A stretch of 64,000 bases of DNA from Trueperella abortisuis. GTDB lineage: Bacteria > Actinomycetota > Actinomycetes > Actinomycetales > Actinomycetaceae. The stretch is from NCBI RefSeq assembly GCF_030811095.1, contig NZ_JAUSQL010000001.1, positions 682,001 to 746,000 on the forward strand, given 5' to 3'. The notes under the pieces were generated by a model. The model was not told the origin of the DNA, did no database searches, and was given only the letters and a program-made list of their open reading frames with translations. The position numbers and the translations under genes are program-made. Of this stretch, positions 56,210 through 64,000 are shown piece after piece; within the stretch, counting starts at the first letter, position 1; each line of letters starts with the position of its first letter.

Positions 56210-56638
56210 ATGAGTGAAAGTGAGAGTGGTATGGCCACCATAGTTCGTGGCGACGAGCCGCTCGCCGACTTCTTCGAGCCCGTTCTTGCCAAGATTCCCA
56301 ATAACGCAAACCGCGCCCGCGCGATCGAGGTACTTCAGTGGGTGGAGCGCACGTACCCGCGCCTTGGCTGGCGCATTGCGTGGAACCAGCCCATGGCAAC
56401 TGATCACGGCACGTTCATCATCGGCTTTTCGTACGCAGCCAAGCACATCGCGGTTGCGGGGGAGGGTGACGTCATCGCCGACTTTGCCGAGGAGCTCGCC
56501 GCCCGCGGAATCTCTCACGGTTCTAAGATCTTCCGTTTGCCGTGGGACGAGCCGATTCCCTATGATTTCCTCGCCATGGTCATTGACCACAACATCGAGC
56601 AGAAGAAGGACGTGACCACCTTCTGGCGTGGATTTTGA
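56210..56638 (+). CDS. DUF1801 / YdhG-like protein
   Basis: 142 residues from ATG 56210 (ATG 56231 is an alternative). Small single-domain protein with WRIAWNQPMATDHGTFIIGFSYAAKHIAVA, which matches the DUF1801 (YdhG/YjhG, frataxin-like) fold. Some relatives are called intracellular iron chaperones; the function is not firmly known. TACGGT at 56195-56200 is a close -10. The preceding 176 bases after guaA contain no gene or RNA that I recognise. Confidence 0.75.
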   Translation: MSESESGMATIVRGDEPLADFFEPVLAKIPNNANRARAIEVLQWVERTYPRLGWRIAWNQPMATDHGTFIIGFSYAAKHIAVAGEGDVIADFAEELAARGISHGSKIFRLPWDEPIPYDFLAMVIDHNIEQKKDVTTFWRGF

Positions 56639-56704
56639 TTCCTTGCCCGATGCACGGGGCGCCTGGCAAGAAGTGTCGGAGGGGTCAATTAAGCTGAAGT
56701 CGTT

Positions 56705-59236
56705 ATGTCTGATGCTTATCAAAACGCCATGGATCGCCTGCGTGCCCGCGTCGCGGCAGCGCAGGAAGCCAGTGATGCCCGCCGGCCGGTAGCCGCGCCT
56801 CCCGAGCCGATGGCTTCCGCCAGCCCTGCCGAAGACTCGCTGCTTTCGGGGCTCAATTCTCGCCAGCGCGAAGCGGTGGTCCACACGGGCGGGCACCTGC
56901 TCGTCGTCGCCGGTGCGGGCTCGGGCAAGACGCGCGTGCTCACCACCCGCATCTCTCACCTCATCTCGACGGCGCGAGTACGCCCGTCGGAGATCCTGGC
57001 CATCACATTCACGAACAAGGCGGCCAAGGAAATGCGCGAGCGCCTCGAGGCGATGATCGGCCCGGCCGCCACGCGGATGTGGATCTCCACCTTCCACTCG
57101 GCGTGCGTGCGGATCCTGCGCGCGGAGCACGAAGCGCTGGGGATGCGCTCCACCTTCACGATCTATGACGCGGCCGATTCGAACCGGCTCATGACGATGG
57201 TGGCGCGCGAAGAAAACATTGACACGAAGCAATACCCGGCAAAGAAGCTGCTCCGCCAGGTCTCGGACCTGAAGAATGAGATGGTCACTGCGGGGGAGTT
57301 TGAGCGGGGTGACCTCAACCGCGACGAACGGGTCCTCGCCCAGGCCTACGCCGGCTACCAGCGCCGGCTCAAAGCCGCCAACGCGCTCGACTTCGATGAC
57401 CTCATCATGCTTACCGTCAACCTGCTCAAGGGTAATCCCGCGATTGCCGAGCACTATCGGCGGCGCTTCCGCCACATCCTCGTGGACGAATACCAGGACA
57501 CGAACGTGGCCCAGTACGAACTGATCCGGGTGCTCGTGGGCGGCGAGTCGGACGATCCGCACGGGGAGCTGACCGTGGTGGGTGATGCGGACCAGTCGAT
57601 CTACGCCTTCCGCGGCGCGACGATCCGCAACATCCAGGACTTCGAGCAGGACTTCCCGAACGCCACCTCGATCCTGCTCGAGCAGAACTACCGTTCCACC
57701 CAGAACATCCTCTCGGCAGCGAACGCCGTCATCGCCAACAATGCCGGGCGGCGGCCGAAACGGCTGTGGACGGACTCGGGTAGCGGGGAGAAGATCGTGG
57801 GCTACGTGGCCGACGCGGAGTCGGATGAGGCCTCCTTCGTCGTGGAGGAGATCGATTCGCTACGCGGCCAGGGTTTCACCTACGGGCAGGTCGCCGTGTT
57901 CTACCGCACGAACGCCCAGTCGCGCGCTTTGGAGGAGATGTTTGTCCGCTCTGGCATCCCGTACAAGGTGGTGGGTGGCACCAAGTTCTATGAGCGCAAG
58001 GAAATCAAGGACGCGATCGCCTACCTGCACGCGATAGCCAACCCGGACGATACGGTCTCCATCCGCCGCATCCTTAACGAGCCGCGGCGCGGGCTGGGTG
58101 CGAAGGCGGAGGACGCCGTTGCCGCACACGCTGCCCGCTTCGGGATCTCCTTCGGGGCCGCGCTTGCCGACGTCGCCCACCCGGAGGACGCCGTCGCCGC
58201 CGGCCGGGCGCCCGTGGAGGGCCTGCAGGCGCGGGCAGTGAACGCGATGGGGGACTTCACGCTCATGCTGGAGGAAATCCGCGCGAAAGCGGAGGCGGGT
58301 GCGGCTGCCGCCGACGTGCTCGACGAGGTCATGGACCGCTCCGGTTATCTCGCCGCGTTACAGAAATCGAACGATCCGCAGGACGAGGTCCGGGTGGAGA
58401 ACCTGGCCGAGTTCCACTCTGTTGCCTCCGATTTCTCCGTTGTCAACGACGCCGGCACGCTCGGCGATTTCCTCGACCAGGTCTCGCTCGTGGCCGACTC
58501 TGACCAGATTCCGGACGAGGGCGGCGGTGAGGGCGAAGTTGTCCTCATGACCGTCCATACGGCCAAGGGTTTGGAGTTCCCGGTCGTGTTCGTCACGGGT
58601 ATGGAGGACGGCACCTTCCCGCACATCCGGGCGATGAACTCGCCGCAGGAGCTGGAGGAGGAGCGGCGGTTGGCCTACGTGGCCTTTACTCGCGCCCGCC
58701 AACGCCTGTACGTGACCCGGGCGGGCGCACGCTCGCAATGGGGAGCCCCCCAGGAGCTACCCGCCTCGCGTTTCCTGGAGGAAATCCCCGAGGAGGTGAT
58801 CGAGTGGCGGCGGGACGAATCGGCCATGCAGACGCTACGCCAGGGCTCGGGCTGGGGAAATTCGTGGGGTGGATCGCGGCGTAGCTCGCGCTATAGAGAA
58901 TCCTTCGATGATGATTTCGCCCCCGCCATCGGCGCCGGCGACGGGCGAGCCTTCGTCCCGGGCAAGTTCGGTCAGAAGCCCGCCGCGGAGGACGCCGCGA
59001 ACGCGTTGGACGGAGCGGGCGGGCAGGCTGCGGGCTGCCCGGGGGCAGGTTCGAGCGCGGTCCCCGAAACGGGCGGGCTTGCCGTGGGCGACACGGTTCG
59101 CCACAAGTCCTTCGGCGTGGGGCGGATCATCGCCTTCGAGGGCAAGGGCAGATCCACGATCGCCAAGGTGACGTTCAAATCCGGTCCCACCAAGCGTCTC
59201 ATGTTGCGCTTTGCACCATTGGAGAAGGTCTCATGA
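56705..59236 (+). CDS. pcrA: ATP-dependent DNA helicase, UvrD/PcrA type
   Basis: 843 residues. Superfamily 1A helicase for repair and replication-restart. Q-motif LNSRQREAVVHTGGHLLVVAGAGSGKT with Walker A at 70-76; motif II ILVDEYQDTN; motif III GDADQSIYAFRGA; motif IV QNYRSTQNIL; motif V VHTAKGLEFPVVF; motif VI AYVAFTRARQRLYV. A Gly/Ser-rich linker leads to a Tudor-like C-terminal domain (VGDTVRHKSFGVGRIIAFEGKG) known to bind RNA polymerase in PcrA. No clear ribosome-binding site; TAAGCT at -15 to -10. The stop overlaps the acyltransferase start. Confidence 0.96.
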   Translation: MSDAYQNAMDRLRARVAAAQEASDARRPVAAPPEPMASASPAEDSLLSGLNSRQREAVVHTGGHLLVVAGAGSGKTRVLTTRISHLISTARVRPSEILAITFTNKAAKEMRERLEAMIGPAATRMWISTFHSACVRILRAEHEALGMRSTFTIYDAADSNRLMTMVAREENIDTKQYPAKKLLRQVSDLKNEMVTAGEFERGDLNRDERVLAQAYAGYQRRLKAANALDFDDLIMLTVNLLKGNPAIAEHYRRRFRHILVDEYQDTNVAQYELIRVLVGGESDDPHGELTVVGDADQSIYAFRGATIRNIQDFEQDFPNATSILLEQNYRSTQNILSAANAVIANNAGRRPKRLWTDSGSGEKIVGYVADAESDEASFVVEEIDSLRGQGFTYGQVAVFYRTNAQSRALEEMFVRSGIPYKVVGGTKFYERKEIKDAIAYLHAIANPDDTVSIRRILNEPRRGLGAKAEDAVAAHAARFGISFGAALADVAHPEDAVAAGRAPVEGLQARAVNAMGDFTLMLEEIRAKAEAGAAAADVLDEVMDRSGYLAALQKSNDPQDEVRVENLAEFHSVASDFSVVNDAGTLGDFLDQVSLVADSDQIPDEGGGEGEVVLMTVHTAKGLEFPVVFVTGMEDGTFPHIRAMNSPQELEEERRLAYVAFTRARQRLYVTRAGARSQWGAPQELPASRFLEEIPEEVIEWRRDESAMQTLRQGSGWGNSWGGSRRSSRYRESFDDDFAPAIGAGDGRAFVPGKFGQKPAAEDAANALDGAGGQAAGCPGAGSSAVPETGGLAVGDTVRHKSFGVGRIIAFEGKGRSTIAKVTFKSGPTKRLMLRFAPLEKVS

Positions 59237-61242
59237 GCTACGGTCTACGCACCCCGCGGCCCTCCGCCGACGCGGCAGGGGAATCCGGCTCCCGTGATCC
59301 AGGGCGGGAAACAGCGGGGCAGGAAGCGCCCGAGCGGCGCAAGATGCGTGAGCGCGGGGTGGGCCGTGCGTCGCGCGGCGAGGCCTCATCCATGGCCGAC
59401 CATGGCGGATATATCACCGGCCTGGACGGCGTGCGTGCCCTGGCCGTGACGGCGGTGATCGCCTACCACCTCTTCCCGGGCGAGGTGAAGGGCGGCTTCC
59501 TCGGCGTGGACGTCTTCTTTGTCCTATCCGGCTTCCTCATCACCACCCTGCTCCTGCGCGAGGACCGGGCGAACAACTACATCAACCTCAAGGCGTTCTG
59601 GCAAAGACGAATCCGACGCCTCATCCCGGCGCTGGTGGCGCTCATTGTGGTGGTCGTCCCCGCGGCGCTCGTGATCAATCGCGACCTGCTGGTCGGGGTG
59701 CGACGCCAGGTGCTCGGCGCGTTGACCTTCTCCACGAACTGGCTGGAGATCGCCCACGGCTCATCCTACTTCGATCAGACCACGCCAAACCTGTTCAAGA
59801 ACTTCTGGTCGCTGGCGATTGAGGAGCAGTTCTACCTCTTCTGGCCGCTGCTCATGCTCGTGGTCCTCGCTCTCCTGCCCGGGTGGCGGTCACGTCTCGG
59901 CCTTGCCAGCGTCCTCGCCATTGGCTCGGCCGGCCTCATGATGGTGCTGTACGACGGCGACAACGCCACCACCGTCTACTACGCCACCCACACTCACCTG
60001 TTCGGGATCGCGATCGGCATCGGGTTGGCCTTCCTCTGGGCGGACCGGGGTAGTTTCCTCGGGCGGGCGCATTGGCGCCAGTTCTCGGCCTGGTATGGGT
60101 GGGCTGCGCTGGCATTGCTGTGTCTGTTCATGCTCATCCTGCCGGATTCGGGGCCGTGGGCGTACGTGGGCGGGATGTTCATCGCCTCCCTGCTTGCCGC
60201 GGTGGTCATCGCCTCCATGCTCGCCCCCGGATCGGTGCTGGCCATGATGGGGCAGTGGCGCGTGCCGCGCTGGATCGGCACGCGCTCCTATGGGCTGTAC
60301 CTGTGGCACTGGCCGATTCTCGTGATGGTGGGCGTCGCCTACCCGGTGGCTTTCGGTTCCTTGGCCTACCTGATTCGCTCGCTGGTCGCGGTGGCGCTGA
60401 CCGCCGTGATCTGTGAGCTCTCCTTCCGCTACCTGGAGACCCCCGTGCGCAGGCGGGGAATCCGCGCGTCGTTGGCCTGGGCGTGGAACGCCAGGCAGAC
60501 CGCCATGGGCAAGGTGGGCGCCGGCGTCGTCGCCATAGCGCTGGTCGCCACCCTGGTCGGACTGGTGGTTGCCCCGGCGAAGAGCCAGACGCAGCTGATG
60601 ATCGAGCAAAACGAGGACACCTCAATCGGAGGCGAGTCGCCGGGCGCGCCGGCGCCGACCGCCCCTGACGAGCCCGCGCCGGGCTCGCTCTCACCGACGC
60701 TCGATACCTCGATGCCGACGTGGCCCGAAGTCACTGCGATCGGGGATTCGATGGTGGCCGCCTCCAAGACGGGCATCGAGTATGCGATGCCCGGTGTCAC
60801 TTTCCTCGCGCGGTCGAACCTGAAGTGGTCCGAGGCGCTCGGCGTCGTGAACGCGGGGCTGGCAGACGGGTCCATCGGGCGGGTGGTGATCCTTCACTAC
60901 GGCACGAACGCGGGCGTTACAAACGAAGACGTGGTGCGTGCTGTTATCCAAGCCCTCGGCCCGGATCGAATGATCCTCCTTGTCAACCTCTATTCGCCCT
61001 CCACGTTCATCGACGCCTCCAACGACAAGCTGGCCGAGGTGGCCGGGGAGTACCGCAACGTCATGCTTGTCGATTGGCACAAGGCTGCCGCTGAGAACCC
61101 GGACCTGCTTCAGGTTGACGCCACGCACACCTCAATCGAGGGGGCAAACTTCTATGGCAATCTCATGAAGGAATCCATAGAGAAGTTTTCCGTGGAGCTG
61201 ACGCTGGGGAAGGGGGCCGCGCTCTTTGCACGAGTGAAGTAG
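59233..61242 (+). CDS. Membrane acyltransferase with C-terminal SGNH domain (OafA/YrhL type)
   Basis: 669 residues. A hydrophilic, charged N-terminus (about 1-55) precedes an acyltransferase_3 membrane domain of about ten helices (GYITGLDGVRALAVTAVIAYHLFP with the catalytic His; GVDVFFVLSGFLIT; FWSLAIEEQFYLFWP). After a Ser/Pro linker comes an outward SGNH esterase-like domain with IGDSMVAAS and DATHTSIEGANFYG. Such proteins O-acetylate cell-wall or secreted glycans. The ATG overlaps the pcrA stop (ATGA), an unexpected partner. Confidence 0.92.
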   Translation: MSYGLRTPRPSADAAGESGSRDPGRETAGQEAPERRKMRERGVGRASRGEASSMADHGGYITGLDGVRALAVTAVIAYHLFPGEVKGGFLGVDVFFVLSGFLITTLLLREDRANNYINLKAFWQRRIRRLIPALVALIVVVVPAALVINRDLLVGVRRQVLGALTFSTNWLEIAHGSSYFDQTTPNLFKNFWSLAIEEQFYLFWPLLMLVVLALLPGWRSRLGLASVLAIGSAGLMMVLYDGDNATTVYYATHTHLFGIAIGIGLAFLWADRGSFLGRAHWRQFSAWYGWAALALLCLFMLILPDSGPWAYVGGMFIASLLAAVVIASMLAPGSVLAMMGQWRVPRWIGTRSYGLYLWHWPILVMVGVAYPVAFGSLAYLIRSLVAVALTAVICELSFRYLETPVRRRGIRASLAWAWNARQTAMGKVGAGVVAIALVATLVGLVVAPAKSQTQLMIEQNEDTSIGGESPGAPAPTAPDEPAPGSLSPTLDTSMPTWPEVTAIGDSMVAASKTGIEYAMPGVTFLARSNLKWSEALGVVNAGLADGSIGRVVILHYGTNAGVTNEDVVRAVIQALGPDRMILLVNLYSPSTFIDASNDKLAEVAGEYRNVMLVDWHKAAAENPDLLQVDATHTSIEGANFYGNLMKESIEKFSVELTLGKGAALFARVK

Positions 61243-61297
61243 GAAATTGCGCTAAACAGTGAGCGGCGAGCCTGATATTTCGCTATGCTCAAAGAGA

Positions 61298-61315
61298 TGT
61301 CTCGACGCCGAGACA
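61298..61315 (+). promoter_or_regulatory. Inverted repeat in the sucC leader
   Basis: TGTCTCG-ACGC-CGAGACA, a perfect seven-base hairpin or operator nine bases downstream of TATGCT (61284-61289), a candidate -10, and 33 bases before sucC. It could bind a regulator at the transcription start. Confidence 0.35.
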
Positions 61316-61348
61316 ATTGGGGACGTTAGCCAAGCGAAAGGACACTTC

Positions 61349-62521
61349 GTGGATCTCTACGAGTACCAGGCACGCGACCTTTTTGCCAAGCACGGAGTTC
61401 CCGTGCTAGCGGGCAGAGTCGCGAGCACACCGGATGAAGCATACGAAGCGGCGACGCAGCTGCTCAAGGACGGCGACCTCGTGGTCGTCAAAGCACAGGT
61501 CAAGACGGGCGGCCGCGGCAAGGCGGGCGGCGTGAAGCTCGCGCGCACCGCCGACGAAGCCCGCGAAAAGGCCGAGGCGATTCTCGGCATGGACATCAAG
61601 GGTCACACGGTTCACCGCGTCCTGATTGCGGCGGGCGCGGACATTGCCGAGGAATACTACTTCTCCATCCTCCTCGATCGCTCCGAGCGGCGTTATCTCG
61701 CCATGTGCTCGATCGAAGGCGGCATGGAAATCGAGCAGCTGGCGGCCGAGCGCCCGGAAGCGCTCGCGAAGGTACCAGTCAACCCCAACGTGGGCGTAGA
61801 TGAGGCCAAGGCCCGCGAGATCGTGGATGCGGCCGGCTTCCCGGAGGATCTCAAGGGCGCGGTTGCCGATGTCATCGTCAAACTCGGCGAGGTCTACGCG
61901 GCCGAGGATGCCACGCTCGTGGAGGTCAACCCGTTGGTCAGGACCACCGACGGCGACATCCTCGCCCTCGATGGCAAGGTCACCGTGGATGACAACGCCC
62001 GCTTCCGCCACCCCGACCACGAGAAGTTGGTAGACAAGCAGACGGAGAACCCGCTCGAGGCCAAGGCAAAGGCGCTGGGATTGAATTACGTCAAGCTGGA
62101 GGGCGGCTCCGTGGGGATCATCGGTAACGGTGCCGGGCTCGTCATGTCCACGCTCGACGTCGTCGCCTACGCGGGCGAAAAGCTAGGCGTGGGGCCAGCG
62201 AACTTCCTCGACATCGGCGGCGGCGCGGACGCCACCGTCATGTCGAACGGCCTGGACGTCATCCTGGGCGACCCGGACGTCAGGTCCGTGTTCGTCAACG
62301 TCTTCGGCGGAATCACCGCGTGTGACCAAGTTGCCGCCGGTATCGTCAAGGCGCTCGAGATCCTGGGGGAGAACGCCACCAAGCCGATCGTCGTGCGCCT
62401 GGACGGCAACAACGTCGTCGAGGGCCGGGCGATCCTGGCCGAGGCGGATCACCCGCTGGTGACGCTTGTGGACACGATGGACGGAGCCGCCGCGAAGGCG
62501 GCCGAGCTGGCAGCGAAGTAG
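61349..62521 (+). CDS. sucC: Succinyl-CoA synthetase beta subunit
   Basis: 390 residues from GTG 61349 with GAAAGGA upstream. ATP-grasp subunit that forms succinyl-CoA/succinate with nucleoside triphosphate. [19 protein letters not shown] is the family start; [28 protein letters not shown] and [16 protein letters not shown] are signatures. It is coupled to sucD nine bases downstream. Confidence 0.97.
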   Translation: MDLYEYQARDLFAKHGVPVLAGRVASTPDEAYEAATQLLKDGDLVVVKAQVKTGGRGKAGGVKLARTADEAREKAEAILGMDIKGHTVHRVLIAAGADIAEEYYFSILLDRSERRYLAMCSIEGGMEIEQLAAERPEALAKVPVNPNVGVDEAKAREIVDAAGFPEDLKGAVADVIVKLGEVYAAEDATLVEVNPLVRTTDGDILALDGKVTVDDNARFRHPDHEKLVDKQTENPLEAKAKALGLNYVKLEGGSVGIIGNGAGLVMSTLDVVAYAGEKLGVGPANFLDIGGGADATVMSNGLDVILGDPDVRSVFVNVFGGITACDQVAAGIVKALEILGENATKPIVVRLDGNNVVEGRAILAEADHPLVTLVDTMDGAAAKAAELAAK

Positions 62522-62530
62522 GGGAACAAC

Positions 62531-63448
62531 GTGGCTATTTTTCTTGATAAGCACGACAAGATCATCGTTCAGGGAATGACCGGCTCCGAGGGGCAGAAGC
62601 ACACGCGGCGCATGCTCGGCGCGGGCACACAGATCGTGGCCGGCACGAACCCTCGCAAGGCGGGCACGTCCGTCGACTTCGAGGTCACGCCAATCGGCTA
62701 CGGCGCCGAGGAGCGGCAGGCCGGCACGGTCTCCATCCCGGTCTACGCCACGGTCGCCGAGGCGAAGGCGGCCACGGGCGCTGAGGTATCGGTCGTCTTT
62801 GTCCCGCCGGCCTTTGCCAAGTCCGCCGTCATTGAGGCTGTCGACGCCGGTGTCCGGCTCGTCGTCATCATCACGGAAGGCATCGCGGTGAAGGATACTG
62901 CGGAGTTCTTCACCTACGCCCGCGTGCGCGGGGTGCAACTCATCGGACCGAATTGCCCCGGCATCATCACCCCCGGCCAGTCGAACGTGGGCATCACGCC
63001 CCCCGACATCACGGGTCCGGGCAGGATCGGGCTCGTGTCGAAGTCCGGCACGCTGACCTACCAGATGATGTACGAGCTGTCCGACATCGGCTTCACCACC
63101 TGTATCGGCATCGGCGGCGACCCGGTCATCGGCACCACCCACATTGACGCGCTCAAGGCATTCGAGGAAGACCCGGCCACCGAGCTGATCGTCATGATCG
63201 GCGAGATTGGCGGCGACGCCGAGGAGCGAGCCGCGGCCTACATCAAGGAGCACGTGACCAAGCCCGTGGTGGGATACGTTGCGGGCTTCACGGCCCCCGA
63301 GGGCAAGACGATGGGGCACGCAGGAGCGATCGTCTCGGGCTCGGCCGGCACCGCGCAGGCGAAGAAGGAGGCCCTCGAGGCCGTCGGCGTCAAGGTTGGC
63401 AAGACGCCCACGGAGACGGCGAACCTGGCCCGTGAGCTGCTGAGCTAA
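62531..63448 (+). CDS. sucD: Succinyl-CoA synthetase alpha subunit
   Basis: 305 residues. CoA-binding subunit with the phosphorylated histidine. [17 protein letters not shown] binds Co[13 protein letters not shown] and [14 protein letters not shown] are signatures; [18 protein letters not shown] near the end includes the active-site loop, with the phosphohistidine in GHAGAIVSG. With sucC, sdhCAB and fumC in the window, three consecutive TCA steps are encoded here. Confidence 0.97.
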   Translation: MAIFLDKHDKIIVQGMTGSEGQKHTRRMLGAGTQIVAGTNPRKAGTSVDFEVTPIGYGAEERQAGTVSIPVYATVAEAKAATGAEVSVVFVPPAFAKSAVIEAVDAGVRLVVIITEGIAVKDTAEFFTYARVRGVQLIGPNCPGIITPGQSNVGITPPDITGPGRIGLVSKSGTLTYQMMYELSDIGFTTCIGIGGDPVIGTTHIDALKAFEEDPATELIVMIGEIGGDAEERAAAYIKEHVTKPVVGYVAGFTAPEGKTMGHAGAIVSGSAGTAQAKKEALEAVGVKVGKTPTETANLARELLS

Positions 63449-63471
63449 CGGGCCAGCAGATCAGGGACGAG

Positions 63472-63505
63472 CAAGGCCGTCGGGGCACCCGCCCCGACGG
63501 CCTTG
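63472..63505 (+). terminator. Terminator of sucCD
   Basis: A perfect 15-bp stem (CAAGGCCGTCGGGGC at 63472-63486 with its complement at 63491-63505) and an ACCC loop, 23 bases after sucD. Confidence 0.9.
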
Positions 63506-63533
63506 TAGTCTTAGAATGAGTGCGGAGGTTACA

Positions 63534-63881
63534 ATGGAACTGACAAGTAAGAGCGGCAAACCACTACGCGTGGACAACAACGAGAAACTGCAACGTTTCG
63601 AGGTTTTTGCGGACGAGCAGCTGGTCGGCCTGGCCGACTATGTCCGCAACGGGGACGCGGTGGTATTCATCCACACCGAGGTATCCCCAGCGATGGGCGG
63701 GGAAGGGGTCGGTACCGCGCTCATCAAGGTAGCCCTGGACGAGGTGCGCGACAGGGGGCTGACGGCCGTGCCGATCTGCCCGTTCGTGGTGAACTACATC
63801 GACAAGCACGGGGCCGAGTATCGCGCCGGCGGCGGCAAGCTTCGCGGGGCTAACTCTTCCGATTACGCGCTCTTGAGATAG
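63534..63881 (+). CDS. Small GNAT-fold protein (YjdJ/NATD1-like)
   Basis: 115 residues from the ATG at 63534, six bases after GGAGG; an ATG six codons earlier lies inside the -10 TAGAAT (63512-63517) and is unlikely. The core GGEGVGTALIKVALDEVRDRGL is a short acetyl-CoA loop, and VPICPFVVNYIDKH at the end is typical of the minimal GNAT group related to yeast/human NATD1. These proteins are about 100 residues and their substrates are largely unknown. Confidence 0.85.
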   Translation: MELTSKSGKPLRVDNNEKLQRFEVFADEQLVGLADYVRNGDAVVFIHTEVSPAMGGEGVGTALIKVALDEVRDRGLTAVPICPFVVNYIDKHGAEYRAGGGKLRGANSSDYALLR

Positions 63882-63941
63882 TGGGCAACACGCCCGACCC
63901 ATGTGGGCGTATGTGCGCGCCGTTCGCGCCACGATGGAAGG

Positions 63942-64000
63942 GTGAAGACGATTGACCTTTCCCGCGAACTGACCGTCGCCCGTGGCGCGATCGCCCCGAT
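63942..64000 (+). CDS. Start of an unidentified gene, cut by the window edge
   Basis: GTG at 63942 with GGAAGG just upstream begins VKTIDLSRELTVARGAIAP and runs open to the last base. Nineteen residues are too few to name a family. Confidence 0.45.
   Translation, partial: MKTIDLSRELTVARGAIAP

Noticed and set aside
55922-57562. A 546-codon minus-strand frame antisense to guaA, the DUF1801 gene and pcrA
   Set aside because: Covers three recognisable plus-strand genes and carries no motif itself.

Overview
The window is a high-GC actinobacterial chromosome segment, most likely from the family Actinomycetaceae (Trueperella, Arcanobacterium or Actinomyces relatives). This is an inference from several features: a WhiB3-type iron-sulfur regulator, the actinobacterial GuaB3 protein, a fused NnrE-NnrD protein, a type B succinate dehydrogenase, a long single-chain PurL, frequent GTG starts, and many genes with a TANNNT hexamer just upstream of the start codon, as in leaderless transcripts. 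I found no rRNA, tRNA, CRISPR array, transposase or integrase.

Layout. 1-7309: the end of a LysR regulator, an AbgT-like transporter with an M20 amidohydrolase, then an ECF transporter operon headed by a SAM hydrolase-like gene. 7310-15828: housekeeping genes (rplM-rpsI, glmM, coaA, glmS, nnrE-nnrD fusion, alr). 15865-18394: the tRNA t6A genes tsaE and tsaB with rimI and an unrecognised membrane protein between tsaE and tsaB. 18571-22015: sdhCAB. 22162-23817: a MetP/MetS-type sodium-coupled transporter on the minus strand. 24025-26780: tsaD, a methyltransferase, and a lone CIRCE-controlled groES. 26823-28804: a decaying tandem array of small lipoprotein genes with a frameshifted amidase-domain gene. 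28904-38316: the purine genes purE, C, F, M, N, D and L. 38304-40052: a 1.4-kb cassette carrying one AAA ATPase gene and a large palindrome, flanked by a 180-bp direct repeat. 40038-45467: a WhiB3-like gene, guaB, an exonuclease, guaB3 and fumC. 45592-48949: a PadR-controlled ABC transporter. 48970-63881: polysaccharide deacetylase, acetyltransferase, pta-ackA, a pseudouridine synthase, guaA, pcrA with an acyltransferase, sucCD and a small GNAT protein. A partial gene runs off the right edge.

How the genes fit together. Purine synthesis dominates: PurE/C/F/M/N/D/L make the IMP precursors, and GuaB and GuaA convert IMP to GMP. guaB, guaB3 and guaA all look leaderless with a G at +1. Central carbon metabolism is represented by SdhCAB, FumC and SucCD of the TCA cycle and by Pta-AckA. 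GlmS and GlmM feed UDP-GlcNAc synthesis, and Alr supplies D-alanine. TsaB, TsaD and TsaE belong to the t6A pathway.

The least ordinary regions are the ATPase cassette between long direct repeats (38304-40052), the lipoprotein/amidase array (26823-28804), the SAM hydrolase-ECF operon (3243-7309) and the membrane protein between tsaE and tsaB. Identities come from reading motifs and family resemblance by eye; no database search was run.
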